From Anaerolineales bacterium (GTDB taxonomy: Bacteria > Chloroflexota > Anaerolineae > Anaerolineales > UBA11579): DNA of 64,000 nucleotides. The DNA lies in contig CP075367.1 of the NCBI GenBank assembly GCA_019454165.1, positions 1,528,805-1,592,804 of the forward strand, written 5' to 3'. A program made the position numbers and the translations under genes. Of this stretch, positions 8,208-16,358 are shown piece after piece; positions within the stretch are counted from its first letter, which is position 1, and every line of letters begins with the position of its first letter. The notes under the pieces are model-generated. The model ran no database searches and had not been told where the DNA came from. It saw only the letters and a program-made list of their open reading frames with translations.

Positions 8208-8975
8208 ATGAAACTCATCAGCTGGAACGTCAACGGGCTACGCGCCCACCTGAAGAAAGATAGCTGGAAGTGGATCCTCAAGCAGAAGGCGGATGTGATC
8301 TGCCTGCAGGAGATCAAGAGCAAGCCAGAGCAGCTCACCGATGCCCAGATGGAAACCTTCAAGGGCTACACCGTGGCCTGGAACCCGGCCGAGCGCCCAG
8401 GCTACAGCGGCGTAGCCACCATGGTGGCTAAGAAGACCAAAGAAGACATCATCGGCTTCGGTGTCCCCAAATTTGATATCGAAGGCCGCGTCATCCAAAC
8501 CCGCTTCGAGGATTTCACCCTGCTGAACGTGTACTTTCCCAGCGGCACCACCGGGATGGAGCGCGTCAAATTCAAGCTGGAGTTCTACGAAGCGCTGCTC
8601 AAGCACATCAAGAAGCTGCACAAAGCCGGCGAAAACCTGATCCTCACCGGAGATTTCAACACCGCCTTCAACGAGATCGACCTGGCGCGCCCCAAAGACA
8701 ACCAGCGCACCTCGGGCTTCATGCCGGAGGAGCGTGCCGCCCTGGGCTTGTACTTTGAAGCCGGTCTGGTGGACACCTTCCGCGAGTTCTACCCTGACAA
8801 GCAGCAGTTCAGCTGGTGGACCGCCCGCTTCCCCTCCGCCCGCCAGAACAACATCGGCTGGCGGCTGGACTATTTCCTGGTGTCGAAGCCCCTGGTCAAG
8901 AAGGTCAAGGACATCACGATCTTTGATAAAGTGACCGGCTCGGATCACTGCCCCGTGATGCTTGAGCTCAAATGA
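8208..8975 (+). CDS. xthA: Exodeoxyribonuclease III (AP endonuclease, EEP family)
   Basis: 255 residues from ATG 8208, with GGAGG 4 nt upstream. MKLISWNVNGLRA gives the metal-site Asn7, ICLQEIK the catalytic Glu35, TGDFNTAFNEIDL the Asp/Asn pair, and GSDHCPV the C-terminal Asp-His. All active-site motifs of the exonuclease III/APE1 family are intact. The enzyme cuts DNA 5' of abasic sites and removes 3' blocking groups in base excision repair. It overlaps the next gene by ATGA. A TAGAAT box sits 20 nt upstream of ATG, so unlike several neighbours this gene has a short leader with a Shine-Dalgarno. Confidence 0.96.
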   Translation: MKLISWNVNGLRAHLKKDSWKWILKQKADVICLQEIKSKPEQLTDAQMETFKGYTVAWNPAERPGYSGVATMVAKKTKEDIIGFGVPKFDIEGRVIQTRFEDFTLLNVYFPSGTTGMERVKFKLEFYEALLKHIKKLHKAGENLILTGDFNTAFNEIDLARPKDNQRTSGFMPEERAALGLYFEAGLVDTFREFYPDKQQFSWWTARFPSARQNNIGWRLDYFLVSKPLVKKVKDITIFDKVTGSDHCPVMLELK

Positions 8976-9394
8976 GCGGCAAGATTCTCGAACTCAGCCA
9001 GCATATTCCCAACGCTACGCCGCAGCAGGTCTACACCGCGCTGACCACCACAGACGGCCTGGCGCGTTGGTGGTGGCCGCACATCGCCGACACCACCTAT
9101 AGTATGGATGCGCGCGTGGGCGGCGCATACGACATCCGCTCCGTCGCCGCCGGCATCGGCGCCCGCGGCGAGTTCCTCGCACTGGAGCCGTTCAGCCGCC
9201 TCAGCTTCACCTGGAACTGGATGAACGACGGGGTCAGCACCGTTGAAGAGAGAGCGGATATTGCTCTCGAAGCCTATGAGGATGGCACAACGCTCAGGCT
9301 GACCCACCACCTCGCCCCGCAAGCCGGCGATGGCGATGACCTCCGCCAAGGCTGGAGCGATGTGCTGGCGCGCCTGGCCGAGTTGTGGAGCTAG
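8972..9394 (+). CDS. SRPBCC/AHSA1-like domain protein
   Basis: 140 residues. It opens with HIPNATPQQVYTALTTTDGLARWWWPH, of which TTTDGLARWW is the typical first part of activator-of-Hsp90-like SRPBCC domains, and continues VGGAYDIRS and FSRLSFTWNW. The fold is a helix-grip cavity that binds a hydrophobic ligand; members include polyketide cyclase-like and stress proteins. No catalytic residues can be named. It overlaps xthA by ATGA and is therefore co-expressed with it, though no functional link is evident. Confidence 0.8.
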   Translation: MSGKILELSQHIPNATPQQVYTALTTTDGLARWWWPHIADTTYSMDARVGGAYDIRSVAAGIGARGEFLALEPFSRLSFTWNWMNDGVSTVEERADIALEAYEDGTTLRLTHHLAPQAGDGDDLRQGWSDVLARLAELWS

Positions 9395-9435
9395 CCCTTA
9401 ACCCAACGTTAAAGTGATAATGTTCACAATAGGCG

Positions 9436-9441
9436 TATACT
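9436..9441 (+). promoter_or_regulatory. -10 box for a leaderless P450 transcript
   Basis: TATACT ends 6 nt before ATG 9448; there is no Shine-Dalgarno. The sequence just upstream is AT-rich, with ACGTTAAAGTGATAATGTTC giving an imperfect inverted repeat that could be an operator. Confidence 0.5.
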
Positions 9442-9447
9442 GCGGGC

Positions 9448-10791
9448 ATGATCAATACTGAAACAGTTTCATCTCCATCCCCACTACCCACCCCACCCAT
9501 GCTGAGCGGCGGGCTGCCTTACATCGGCCACGCCATTGAGTTCTACCGCGATCAGGAATCCTTCTTCCGCCGCGGCTATCACAAGCACGGCAAGGTCTTC
9601 GGCATCAAGCTGCTCGGCCAGCCCATGGCCATCCTGATCGGCCCCGAAGAGCAGTCGTTCTTCTTCAAGAGCACCGACAAAGAACTGAGCATGGAGAAGC
9701 CCTATCAATTCCTGGCGGCCATGTTCGGGCGCATCGCCTTCCTCGGTTCACACGAGACCTACAAGCTCCACCGCCCCGTCTTGCACAGCCTGTTCACCCG
9801 CGACCAGATGGCCAGGTACTTGCCCGTCATGAGCCAGGTCGTGAACGAATGGCTGGAGCGCCTGGGCGACAGCGGCGAGATCGAGCTGACCGATGAGATG
9901 ACCCACATCGTCAAAGAAGTGGCCGGGCGCTGCTTCCTGGGCGACGAGGTCCACCGCCGCCTGGAAGCCGAGGGCTTCTGGGCGCAGTACGATGCGCTGA
10001 GCGCATCGCTCGACCCGCTGCTCTACAACCTGCCGCTGCCCAAGTTCAAGCGCCGCGATGCCGCCCGCGAGAAGATCCGCGCCATCCTGCAACCCCTGAT
10101 CGAGGAGCGCCGCAAGCAGCCGGTCGATGATGGCTTCCAGTACCTGCTGGAGCAGCCGGATGGCGCCGGCGTCCCGCTGCCTGACGAGGTCATCGCCAAT
10201 TTCTTCGCCGCGCTCATGTTCGCCGGGCACGAGACGACGGCCGGCCAGGCCGCCTGGTCCATCATTCACCTTGCCAACAACGCCGCCCACCGCACCCGCG
10301 TGCAGGAAGAAGTACAGAGCGTAGTCGGCGACTCGGCCGAGATCAATCACGTACACATGCGCGAGATCAAGCAGATCACCGCCGCCGTCCAGGAGACCGG
10401 GCGCCTGCGCCCCTCGGCCGAGACGCTGATCCGCGAGGTCAAAGAAGACATCACGCTGGATGGCTACCGTATCCCCGCCGGCTGGTTCGTGATGACCTCC
10501 ACCGCGGCCGCCCACTTCATCCCCGAATACTTCGCGAACCCGCACGCCTACGACCCGGCCCGCTTCACTGAACGCAACGAAGGCCGCGGCTTTGAGCTGA
10601 TCACCTTCGGCGGCGGGCTGCACAAATGCACCGGCATGAACTTTGCCCGCACCGAGATGTCCATCATCATGGCCCTGCTCTTCCGCAAATACGAGTTGGA
10701 GCTGGTGACTCCTTACGAGCAGATCGGCGTCAATCGCGGCGGCTCCAGCAAGCCAACCCCCACCCGCGTGCGCTACAAACTGCGCCATTGA
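9448..10791 (+). CDS. Cytochrome P450
   Basis: 447 residues, soluble (no N-terminal anchor). The oxygen-binding I-helix motif is MFAGHETTAG, the K-helix ExxR is ETGR, the meander region reads FANPHAYDPARFTE, and the haem loop is FGGGLHKCTG with ligand Cys394. The N-terminus (GGLPYIGHAIEFYRDQESFF) and haem loop resemble the CYP51/CYP26-like branch of bacterial P450s, which often act on sterols, terpenoids or fatty compounds, but the substrate cannot be assigned. No ferredoxin or reductase gene is adjacent. A monooxygenase implies that the host meets oxygen. The terminator after it is shared with sigA. Confidence 0.93.
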   Translation: MINTETVSSPSPLPTPPMLSGGLPYIGHAIEFYRDQESFFRRGYHKHGKVFGIKLLGQPMAILIGPEEQSFFFKSTDKELSMEKPYQFLAAMFGRIAFLGSHETYKLHRPVLHSLFTRDQMARYLPVMSQVVNEWLERLGDSGEIELTDEMTHIVKEVAGRCFLGDEVHRRLEAEGFWAQYDALSASLDPLLYNLPLPKFKRRDAAREKIRAILQPLIEERRKQPVDDGFQYLLEQPDGAGVPLPDEVIANFFAALMFAGHETTAGQAAWSIIHLANNAAHRTRVQEEVQSVVGDSAEINHVHMREIKQITAAVQETGRLRPSAETLIREVKEDITLDGYRIPAGWFVMTSTAAAHFIPEYFANPHAYDPARFTERNEGRGFELITFGGGLHKCTGMNFARTEMSIIMALLFRKYELELVTPYEQIGVNRGGSSKPTPTRVRYKLRH

Positions 10792-10807
10792 CCTTAGCCA
10801 GATAAAC

Positions 10808-10836
10808 AAAACGGGCTGCCAATGGCAGCCCGTTTT
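10808..10836. terminator. Bidirectional intrinsic terminator
   Basis: AAAACGGGCTGCC and its complement around an AAT loop, ending in TTTT. It lies between the convergent P450 and sigma factor genes. Confidence 0.88.
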
Positions 10837-10854
10837 GCTGTTGCATCGCCAACC

Positions 10855-12084
10855 TTAGTTGACGTAGTCCTTAAGGCGGGAGCGCACGCGCGGGTCGCGC
10901 AGCTTGCGCAAGGCCTGGGCCTCGATCTGGCGCACACGCTCACGCGTTACGCCCAGCTTGCGGCCCACGTCGCTCAGGCTGTGCACCTTGCCGTCGTCCA
11001 GGCCAAAGCGCAGGCGCAGAATGCGCGCTTCGCGCAGCGGCAGGGTCTCGTCAATGGTGCGAGCCAGGTCCTGCTCCAGCAGGGTCTGGGCCGTGCTCTC
11101 CTCCGGAGAGGGAGCCGTCTCATCTTCGATGAGCTCACCCAGCACGGAGTCTTCATCGCTGCCGATCGGCGTCTCCAGCGACTGCGGCTGGTAGCCGGCC
11201 GTGGTGATCAGCTCGATCTCGTCAGCGCTTACTTCCAGCGCCTCGGCCAGCTCGGCCAGCGTGGCTTCACGCTTCAGCTCCTGCTTCAGCGTGTTCTTCA
11301 TGCGCATCATCTTGGCGATCTTGTCGCCCATGTGGGCGGGGATGCGGATGGTGCGCGATTTGTTGGAGATCGCCCGCGTGATCGCCTGGCGGATCCACCA
11401 AGTGGCATAGGTGCTGAACTTGAAGCCGCGGCGGTAGTCAAACTTCTTGGCCGCACGCATCAGACCGATGTTTCCTTCTTGGATGAGGTCAATGAGCGGC
11501 AGTCCGCGGTTCATGTTCTTCTTGGCGATGCTGATCACCAGGCGGCTGTTGGCCACAATGATGTGCTGGCGGGCATCCCAGCCCACCTGCACCGCCTCTT
11601 GCAGCTCTGCCCGCTTGGCCGCGCTCAGGCCCTTCTGGGCCAGCTGGGTGCGCGCCTTGTTGCCGCGCTCCATCTTCTTGGCCAGGTCCACTTCTTCGGC
11701 CGCGGTCAGCAGGGGTACGCTGGCGGCTTCGTTGAAGTACAGGCGCACCAGGTCACCGGTCTCGGCTTCGGCCAGCGGGTCATCGGGCGCATAGATCTTG
11801 CTGCGCTCGTTGGCCGGCTCATCATCTTCGATGTCCTCATCCGCGTCCGACATCTCGATGTTGTCCGCGTCCTCATCCTCCACCAGGGGGATGCCTTCGT
11901 TCAGCAAGGCTTCAAAGATCTCTTCCAGATGCTCAGACTGGCGCTGCTCGCCCGGCACAAGTTGCAGCACGTTGTCAATGCTTACAAAGCCCTGCTTGCG
12001 CCCCAGCCGGATCAAGCGCTCCAGAGCCTCATCTTCACTCAGCGAGATTTCCTCGGTTTCAAATGCTTCGATCGTATTGCTCAT
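10855..12084 (-). CDS. sigA: Primary RNA polymerase sigma factor (sigma-70)
   Basis: 409 residues. Region 1.2 is [21 protein letters not shown], of which [15 protein letters not shown] is typical. Region 2 contains [20 protein letters not shown] and [20 protein letters not shown] with the -10-melting [13 protein letters not shown]. Region 3 follows, and region 4.2 is [16 protein letters not shown], ending [15 protein letters not shown]. The N-terminal 100 residues are strongly acidic ([13 protein letters not shown]), like region 1.1. This is the housekeeping factor that would read the TATAAT-type boxes seen here. A GGAGG site lies 11 nt upstream of ATG 12084. Confidence 0.95.
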   Translation of the reverse strand: MSNTIEAFETEEISLSEDEALERLIRLGRKQGFVSIDNVLQLVPGEQRQSEHLEEIFEALLNEGIPLVEDEDADNIEMSDADEDIEDDEPANERSKIYAPDDPLAEAETGDLVRLYFNEAASVPLLTAAEEVDLAKKMERGNKARTQLAQKGLSAAKRAELQEAVQVGWDARQHIIVANSRLVISIAKKNMNRGLPLIDLIQEGNIGLMRAAKKFDYRRGFKFSTYATWWIRQAITRAISNKSRTIRIPAHMGDKIAKMMRMKNTLKQELKREATLAELAEALEVSADEIELITTAGYQPQSLETPIGSDEDSVLGELIEDETAPSPEESTAQTLLEQDLARTIDETLPLREARILRLRFGLDDGKVHSLSDVGRKLGVTRERVRQIEAQALRKLRDPRVRSRLKDYVN

Positions 12085-12335
12085 TCGATACTATGCCTCC
12101 GTATTCTTCAGAGTTGCCATGCCCTTGAAACCTTACACCTGCTAACGTTTTTGGGCTTTAAAGTGACACAAACCCATAGCCAAAAAGGGGCCCACTGCCC
12201 ACTCACTGAACCTATTCAGTTTTAGGCTACTTGGCGTAAGAAAAGGGCAAAACCACTACGCACATCATTCTGCGGGTGGCGTATTAATAAAACGTTTGCT
12301 TTAGATGAGTGCTAGCTTAGGAAGGAACTGGTGTT
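12085..12335. other. Intergenic, sigA leader region
   Basis: About 250 bp between glk and sigA, both on the minus strand. It holds the sigA GGAGG site near 12096-12105 and AT-rich patches, but I see no convincing terminator, riboswitch or small gene. Confidence 0.5.
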
Positions 12336-13334
12336 CTAGCCAGCCTGCTTGGCATACGCGGCTGCCCCCAGCAACGCAGCCGTGGGCTGCAAGATCAGCT
12401 GGACTGGAAAGCGCGCCAGATAATCCTCGTAACCCTTCTTGCCCAGGAAGAACTTCATAAACCCATAGCGCTCAAGCGCCGGCACGATCCGCGGCGGAAT
12501 GCCGCCGCCCACATACACCCCGCCGGTCGCCCCCATGCTCAGCGCCAGGTTGCCGCTGGTGGCGCCCAGGATCTCCACAAACAGCTGCAAAGCCATTTGG
12601 CAGATCTCGCTGCCGGGCGTCTGCGCCAGCGCATGCTTCACAATGATGGCGTTGTTGTCGTCACCCTCCGCGGCCAATTCGTCGGCCAGCCACTGCGGTT
12701 CACTGGCATGCCCGCTGGCTTTGAGGAAGCCATACAAGTTCGGGAAGCCAACCCCGGCGCACACATGCTCAATCGCGATTTGGCCAAGCTGCGGGCGCAG
12801 CCATTGCAGAAGCTCGGTTTGCAAGTCCGTCTCCGGCGCAAAGCTGGCGTGGCCGCCCTCAGTGGCATAGGCGGTATAGCGTCCGCCAGCCCAGGTGAGG
12901 TAGCCGATGCCCAGACCCGTCCCCGGTGCGATGACAGCGATGCTGCCGCCTGGCTCCGGCACGCCGGCCTGGAAGGTGTGCAAGTCTGCTGGCTGCAGGA
13001 ACGGCACGGCGTTGGCCAGCGCCTTCAAGTCATTGATCAGCCAGGCGGATTGCCACCCGAACTCGGCACACAACTCGGCGCCGTCCACTTCCCAATCCAG
13101 ATTGATCATGCGCACGTGGTTCTCGATCACCGGCCCAGCCACGCCAAAGCAGGCGGTGGAGATCGCCGAAGGTTTGCCAGCCAGGTACTTGCGCACGATG
13201 GCGTGCAAGCCGTCATGCTCTGCATTCAGGTAAGACTCGGCAAATTGCGGGCCGCGCTGCAGGTCATCGGCGTCAAAGAGCGCGATGTTGGTCTTGGTGG
13301 CGCCCAGGTCGCCGGCGAGGATGTAGGTGCTCAT
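12336..13334 (-). CDS. glk: Glucokinase (Glk family)
   Basis: 332 residues from the ATG at 13334. The ATP-binding loop is ILAGDLGATKTNIALFD, followed by FGVAGPV, VDGAELC and the sugar-binding LINDLKALA; IAPGTGLGIGYL is the second phosphate-binding motif. This is the PF02685-type bacterial glucokinase (about 320 residues), not the shorter ROK type with its zinc-binding Cys motif. It phosphorylates glucose to glucose-6-phosphate, the substrate of zwf encoded 25 kb away. A perfect TATAAT lies 9 nt before ATG with no Shine-Dalgarno. Confidence 0.92.
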   Translation of the reverse strand: MSTYILAGDLGATKTNIALFDADDLQRGPQFAESYLNAEHDGLHAIVRKYLAGKPSAISTACFGVAGPVIENHVRMINLDWEVDGAELCAEFGWQSAWLINDLKALANAVPFLQPADLHTFQAGVPEPGGSIAVIAPGTGLGIGYLTWAGGRYTAYATEGGHASFAPETDLQTELLQWLRPQLGQIAIEHVCAGVGFPNLYGFLKASGHASEPQWLADELAAEGDDNNAIIVKHALAQTPGSEICQMALQLFVEILGATSGNLALSMGATGGVYVGGGIPPRIVPALERYGFMKFFLGKKGYEDYLARFPVQLILQPTAALLGAAAYAKQAG

Positions 13335-13343
13335 AGCGCCGGG

Positions 13344-13349
13344 ATTATA
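13344..13349 (-). promoter_or_regulatory. -10 box of glk
   Basis: TATAAT on the minus strand, 9 nt before the glk ATG, giving at most a 2-3 nt leader. Confidence 0.5.
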
Positions 13350-13368
13350 ATGCCACGCACAAGGCATT

Positions 13369-13434
13369 CTCCACAGGCAGACGAAAAATCTGTTGTTTTT
13401 ATCCCGTTTGCATCTGTGTTCGCCTGTGGATAAC
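13369..13434. repeat. Dispersed palindromic repeat, copy 2
   Basis: An imperfect inverted repeat whose ends read CCACAGGC and GCCTGTGG, with the inner words GCATCTGTGTTCGCCTGTGG. It lies between the divergent glk and the small unknown gene and runs almost to the latter's ATG. Confidence 0.65.
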
Positions 13435-13441
13435 AACTCGC

Positions 13442-13819
13442 ATGAACCCCGTCACCCACGGTCTGCTCAAACAGCTCAACGATCCGCAACTCACCGCCTT
13501 CGCTACAGATTGGGACGCGGTGACCGAGCTTGTGATCGAGATCTATCAGCAGAAGTCCCTTACAGTAGAGCAACAAGCCCGCTTCTTCGAGGCACAGGAG
13601 CGGTTACAAGCCACCTACCCTGCCCTGGCGGCGGAGTTGGAGCCGTTCTGGCGCACAGCCCGCATCAAAGGTGAGCTGGTGGTCGGCGACCCGTTCCTGG
13701 CCGTCCTCGGCAAGCCCTCGGCCAAAGAGTTCGTCGAGAACTGGGATGCGATGCGCACGCTGCCGGCGGCACGCGAGGCGCTCAACATGTTGCTGATGGC
13801 GCGCATCGAGCAGCAATAA
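13442..13819 (+). CDS. Small conserved hypothetical protein
   Basis: 125 residues with no recognised domain. It is predicted mostly helical, soluble and acidic, with a conserved-looking centre (GDPFLAVLGKPSAKEFVENW, in part). Coding is supported by a sensible length, a stop immediately followed by a terminator, and good agreement with neighbouring codon use. The start ATG 13442 lies 7 nt after the dispersed repeat and has no clear ribosome binding site. Function unknown. Confidence 0.6.
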   Translation: MNPVTHGLLKQLNDPQLTAFATDWDAVTELVIEIYQQKSLTVEQQARFFEAQERLQATYPALAAELEPFWRTARIKGELVVGDPFLAVLGKPSAKEFVENWDAMRTLPAAREALNMLLMARIEQQ

Positions 13820-13847
13820 AAAGACGGCCTCTCGGCCGTCTTTTTTT
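13818..13847. terminator. Bidirectional intrinsic terminator
   Basis: AAAAAGACGGCC, loop TCTC, then GGCCGTCTTTTTTT. It lies between the convergent small unknown gene and the aldehyde dehydrogenase. Confidence 0.9.
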
Positions 13848-13858
13848 GCTTTCGTGCG

Positions 13859-15379
13859 CTAGTCCCCGAACTTGATGCCTTGCGCCAGCGGCAATTCCTT
13901 GCCCCAGTTGATCGTGTTCGTCTGGCGGCGCATATACGCCCGCCACGAATCGGAGCCGCTCTCGCGGCCGCCGCCAGTTTCCTTCTCGCCGCCAAAGGCG
14001 CCGCCGATCTCGGCGCCCGAGGTGCCGATGTTGACGTTGGCGATGCCGCAGTCGCTGCCCCCGGCAGAGAGGAAGCGCTCCACGGTCTGCATGCTGTCCG
14101 TGAAGATGGCGCTGCTCAAGCCCTGCGGCACATCGTTGTGGATGCGCAGCGCTTCGTCCACATCTTCATAATCCAGAATATACAGCACGGGGGCAAAGGT
14201 CTCTTCCTTCACCACATCACCCTGCTTAGGCATGCGTACGATGGTTGGCTCAACATAGTTGCCGGGGCGGTCGATGCGCTTGCCGCCGGTCAGCACCTGG
14301 CCGCCGTCCGCTCGCGCACGCTGCAGCGCGGCTTCCATCTTCTCCACCGCTGCCGAGGTCACCAGCGGGCCCATCAGGGTGTCAGCTTCCAGGGGGTCGC
14401 CAATATTTACCTGGCCATAGGCTTTGACCAGGCGCTGGGTCAGCTCGTCGACGATGCTCTTGTGGGCAATGATGCGCCGCGTGCTGGTGCAGCGCTGGCC
14501 AGCTGTGCCCACCGCTCCGAACAGAATCCCGCGCACCGCCAGATCCAGGTTGGCGTCCTCGGCCACGATAATGGCGTTGTTGCCGCCCAACTCCAGCAAG
14601 GTCTTGCCAAAGCGGCCGGCCACTGTTTGATTGACATGCCGGCCCACCTTGGTGGAGCCCGTGAACGAGATCAGCGGCAGGCGCGGGTCATTGATCATCA
14701 GCTCGCCCACTTCCTGGCCGGTGCCGATCACCAGGCTGAAAATTGCGCTCAGCCCATGGTCAGCCATGACCCGGTTGCAAATATGCTGGGTGGCGATGGC
14801 GGTCAGCGGCGCCAGTTCAGACGGCTTCCAGATCACCGTGTCGCCGCACACACTCGCCAGCGTAGAGTTCCACGACCACACCGCGATCGGGAAATTAAAT
14901 GCTGTGATCACGCCCACCGGGCCAAGCGGATGCCACTGCTCGTACATGCGGTGATTGGGCCGCTCGCTGTGCATGGTCAGGCCGTACAGCTGGCGACTGA
15001 GCCCCAGGGCGAACTCGCAGATGTCAATCATCTCCTGCACTTCGCCCAGGCCCTCGGCGCGGATCTTGCCCATTTCCAGCGAGACCAGCTCGCCCAGCGG
15101 CTCCTTAAGCTCGCGCACCGCCTCGCCCAGGTCACGCACCACCTGACCGCGCTTGGGTGCGGGCAGATTACGCCAGCTCTCGAACGCTTGCTGGGATGCA
15201 GCCACTACCTGGTCATAGGAGGCTTTGGTAGCCTGGATCACCTTGGCGATCGGCTCACCCGTGGCCGGGTTGTACGACACCAGCTCGGTACCGCTCTTGT
15301 CTTCGATCCAGTGGTCCACCCCAAACGAGGCGCCGGGATTGGTGTCTTGAATGTTGAGTTTTTTGAGGAGTGATTTCAT
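13859..15379 (-). CDS. Aldehyde dehydrogenase, ALDH7 (aminoadipate semialdehyde) type
   Basis: 506 residues. The NAD-binding and catalytic landmarks are VITAFNFPIAVWSWN, KPSELAPL, FTGSTKVGR, the general-base ELGGNNAIIV and the nucleophile in VGTAGQRCTSTRR. The C-terminal INVNIGTSGAEIGGAFGGEK-type segment (here beginning VNIGTSGAEIGGAFG) with SGSDSWRAYMRRQTNT is specific to the ALDH7/antiquitin branch, which oxidises L-2-aminoadipate-6-semialdehyde in lysine breakdown and also protects against aldehydes. A lysine-degradation role is family inference; no other lysine genes are near. A weak TAAATT box sits 6 nt before ATG, and a dispersed repeat lies just upstream. Confidence 0.9.
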   Translation of the reverse strand: MKSLLKKLNIQDTNPGASFGVDHWIEDKSGTELVSYNPATGEPIAKVIQATKASYDQVVAASQQAFESWRNLPAPKRGQVVRDLGEAVRELKEPLGELVSLEMGKIRAEGLGEVQEMIDICEFALGLSRQLYGLTMHSERPNHRMYEQWHPLGPVGVITAFNFPIAVWSWNSTLASVCGDTVIWKPSELAPLTAIATQHICNRVMADHGLSAIFSLVIGTGQEVGELMINDPRLPLISFTGSTKVGRHVNQTVAGRFGKTLLELGGNNAIIVAEDANLDLAVRGILFGAVGTAGQRCTSTRRIIAHKSIVDELTQRLVKAYGQVNIGDPLEADTLMGPLVTSAAVEKMEAALQRARADGGQVLTGGKRIDRPGNYVEPTIVRMPKQGDVVKEETFAPVLYILDYEDVDEALRIHNDVPQGLSSAIFTDSMQTVERFLSAGGSDCGIANVNIGTSGAEIGGAFGGEKETGGGRESGSDSWRAYMRRQTNTINWGKELPLAQGIKFGD

Positions 15380-15390
15380 AGGGGAAATTT

Positions 15391-15455
15391 AACCACAGAT
15401 AAATACAGAAGAAAAATTAGATGCTTTTATCGTGTTCATCTGCGGACGAATCGAC
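15391..15455. repeat. Dispersed palindromic repeat, copy 3 (enters a coding end)
   Basis: CCACAGATAAATACAGA and, inverted, the words TATCGTGTTCATCTGCGG. The right half lies inside the sucrase/ferredoxin-like gene and encodes its last residues and stop. Confidence 0.7.
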
Positions 15456-16337
15456 CACGCGATATTCCACCGTGGGCGTCGTCTTCTCATCCCCGCAGGA
15501 GGCATGCACCGGCGCACCCTCCACCCGCTCCACGGTCAGCTCGCGCTCGCCATCCGCCCCCTCAAAGCGCACCCGCCAGCGGGCTTCGCCGGCTGGCTGG
15601 CTGTCCAGCAGCCGCAGGCCGCCCTCCTGCTGCAGCCCCAGTTGCTGCCGCAGCAGCAGCTCGGCCGCCTGGGCAGGCTCTGCCCAGGCGGTGTAGCCGC
15701 GGCAGTATTGGGCCGGCACTTCACCATCCACAATGCGCTGGACGATGCCCAGCGCATTGCTTGCCCCCAGGCGGCCGTACGAACGGCCGCTGGGGAAGGC
15801 CAGAAGGTTGGCCGCAAAGCGGTGGCCGCCGTGGTGGCTGCTCTCCCAAACCGTGTGGCCCAGCTGGCCATGCAAGGTGTTGTAGACCGCGACACCGTGC
15901 AGCACGCAGCAGGCATCTCGCTGCCCATTGGTGCACACCAGCAAAACCTGCTCATCGGTCAGGCTGGCTTGGTATTGCTCTGCCCCAGCCACGATGGATA
16001 CAAGATCCAGCACGGGCAATTCCTCATAGTTATCGAGCTCAAATTTATATAGCCGAGGCTCATCTCCCAACACAGCTGCGAAGAAGCGCAGCGTAGCCGC
16101 ACGATCCTTCTGCCGGATCAGCAGCAGGCGCGCCCCGGGGATCTGCTTCAACTGCTCGTCAACCGCAGCGCGCACGGCCGGGTCAATGCTGCTCTCCTCC
16201 CAGGCCTTATGCCCCCAGCGCGGCGTGTACTCCAACATGAACCAGACCTGCGCCTTGGGCGCAGTGCCGGCCATGGGCTCATTTGCATTCAATGATTCAA
16301 GCGAACAGGGAATATTGGTGAGGGGTGCAATGCTCAT
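15417..16337 (-). CDS. Sucrase/ferredoxin-like (thioredoxin-fold) protein
   Basis: 306 residues. Family marks are WFMLEYTPRWGHKAW near residue 35, VCTNGQRDACCVLHG in the middle and WESSHHGGHRFAANLLAFP after it. This is the Suc_Fer-like (PF06999) family with a thioredoxin-like [2Fe-2S] ferredoxin fold; the Cys and His residues are the likely cluster ligands. The physiological role is not established for bacterial members. The C-terminal SADEHDKSI is read from a dispersed repeat and is probably not part of the ancestral protein. A TAGAAT box lies 7 nt before ATG. Confidence 0.85.
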   Translation of the reverse strand: MSIAPLTNIPCSLESLNANEPMAGTAPKAQVWFMLEYTPRWGHKAWEESSIDPAVRAAVDEQLKQIPGARLLLIRQKDRAATLRFFAAVLGDEPRLYKFELDNYEELPVLDLVSIVAGAEQYQASLTDEQVLLVCTNGQRDACCVLHGVAVYNTLHGQLGHTVWESSHHGGHRFAANLLAFPSGRSYGRLGASNALGIVQRIVDGEVPAQYCRGYTAWAEPAQAAELLLRQQLGLQQEGGLRLLDSQPAGEARWRVRFEGADGERELTVERVEGAPVHASCGDEKTTPTVEYRVVDSSADEHDKSI

Positions 16338-16344
16338 GCAGGCA

Positions 16345-16350
16345 ATTCTA
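16345..16350 (-). promoter_or_regulatory. -10 box for a leaderless transcript
   Basis: TAGAAT on the minus strand, 7 nt before ATG 16337; no Shine-Dalgarno. Confidence 0.45.
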
Positions 16351-16358
16351 AAACACGG

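Noticed and set aside
10822..12225. A 467-codon frame antisense to sigA
   Set aside because: The minus strand encodes an unmistakable sigma factor; the antisense frame starts inside the terminator and has no domain.
13880..15373. A 497-codon frame antisense to the aldehyde dehydrogenase
   Set aside because: The sense strand has every ALDH motif; the antisense protein is His/Leu/Ala-rich noise.
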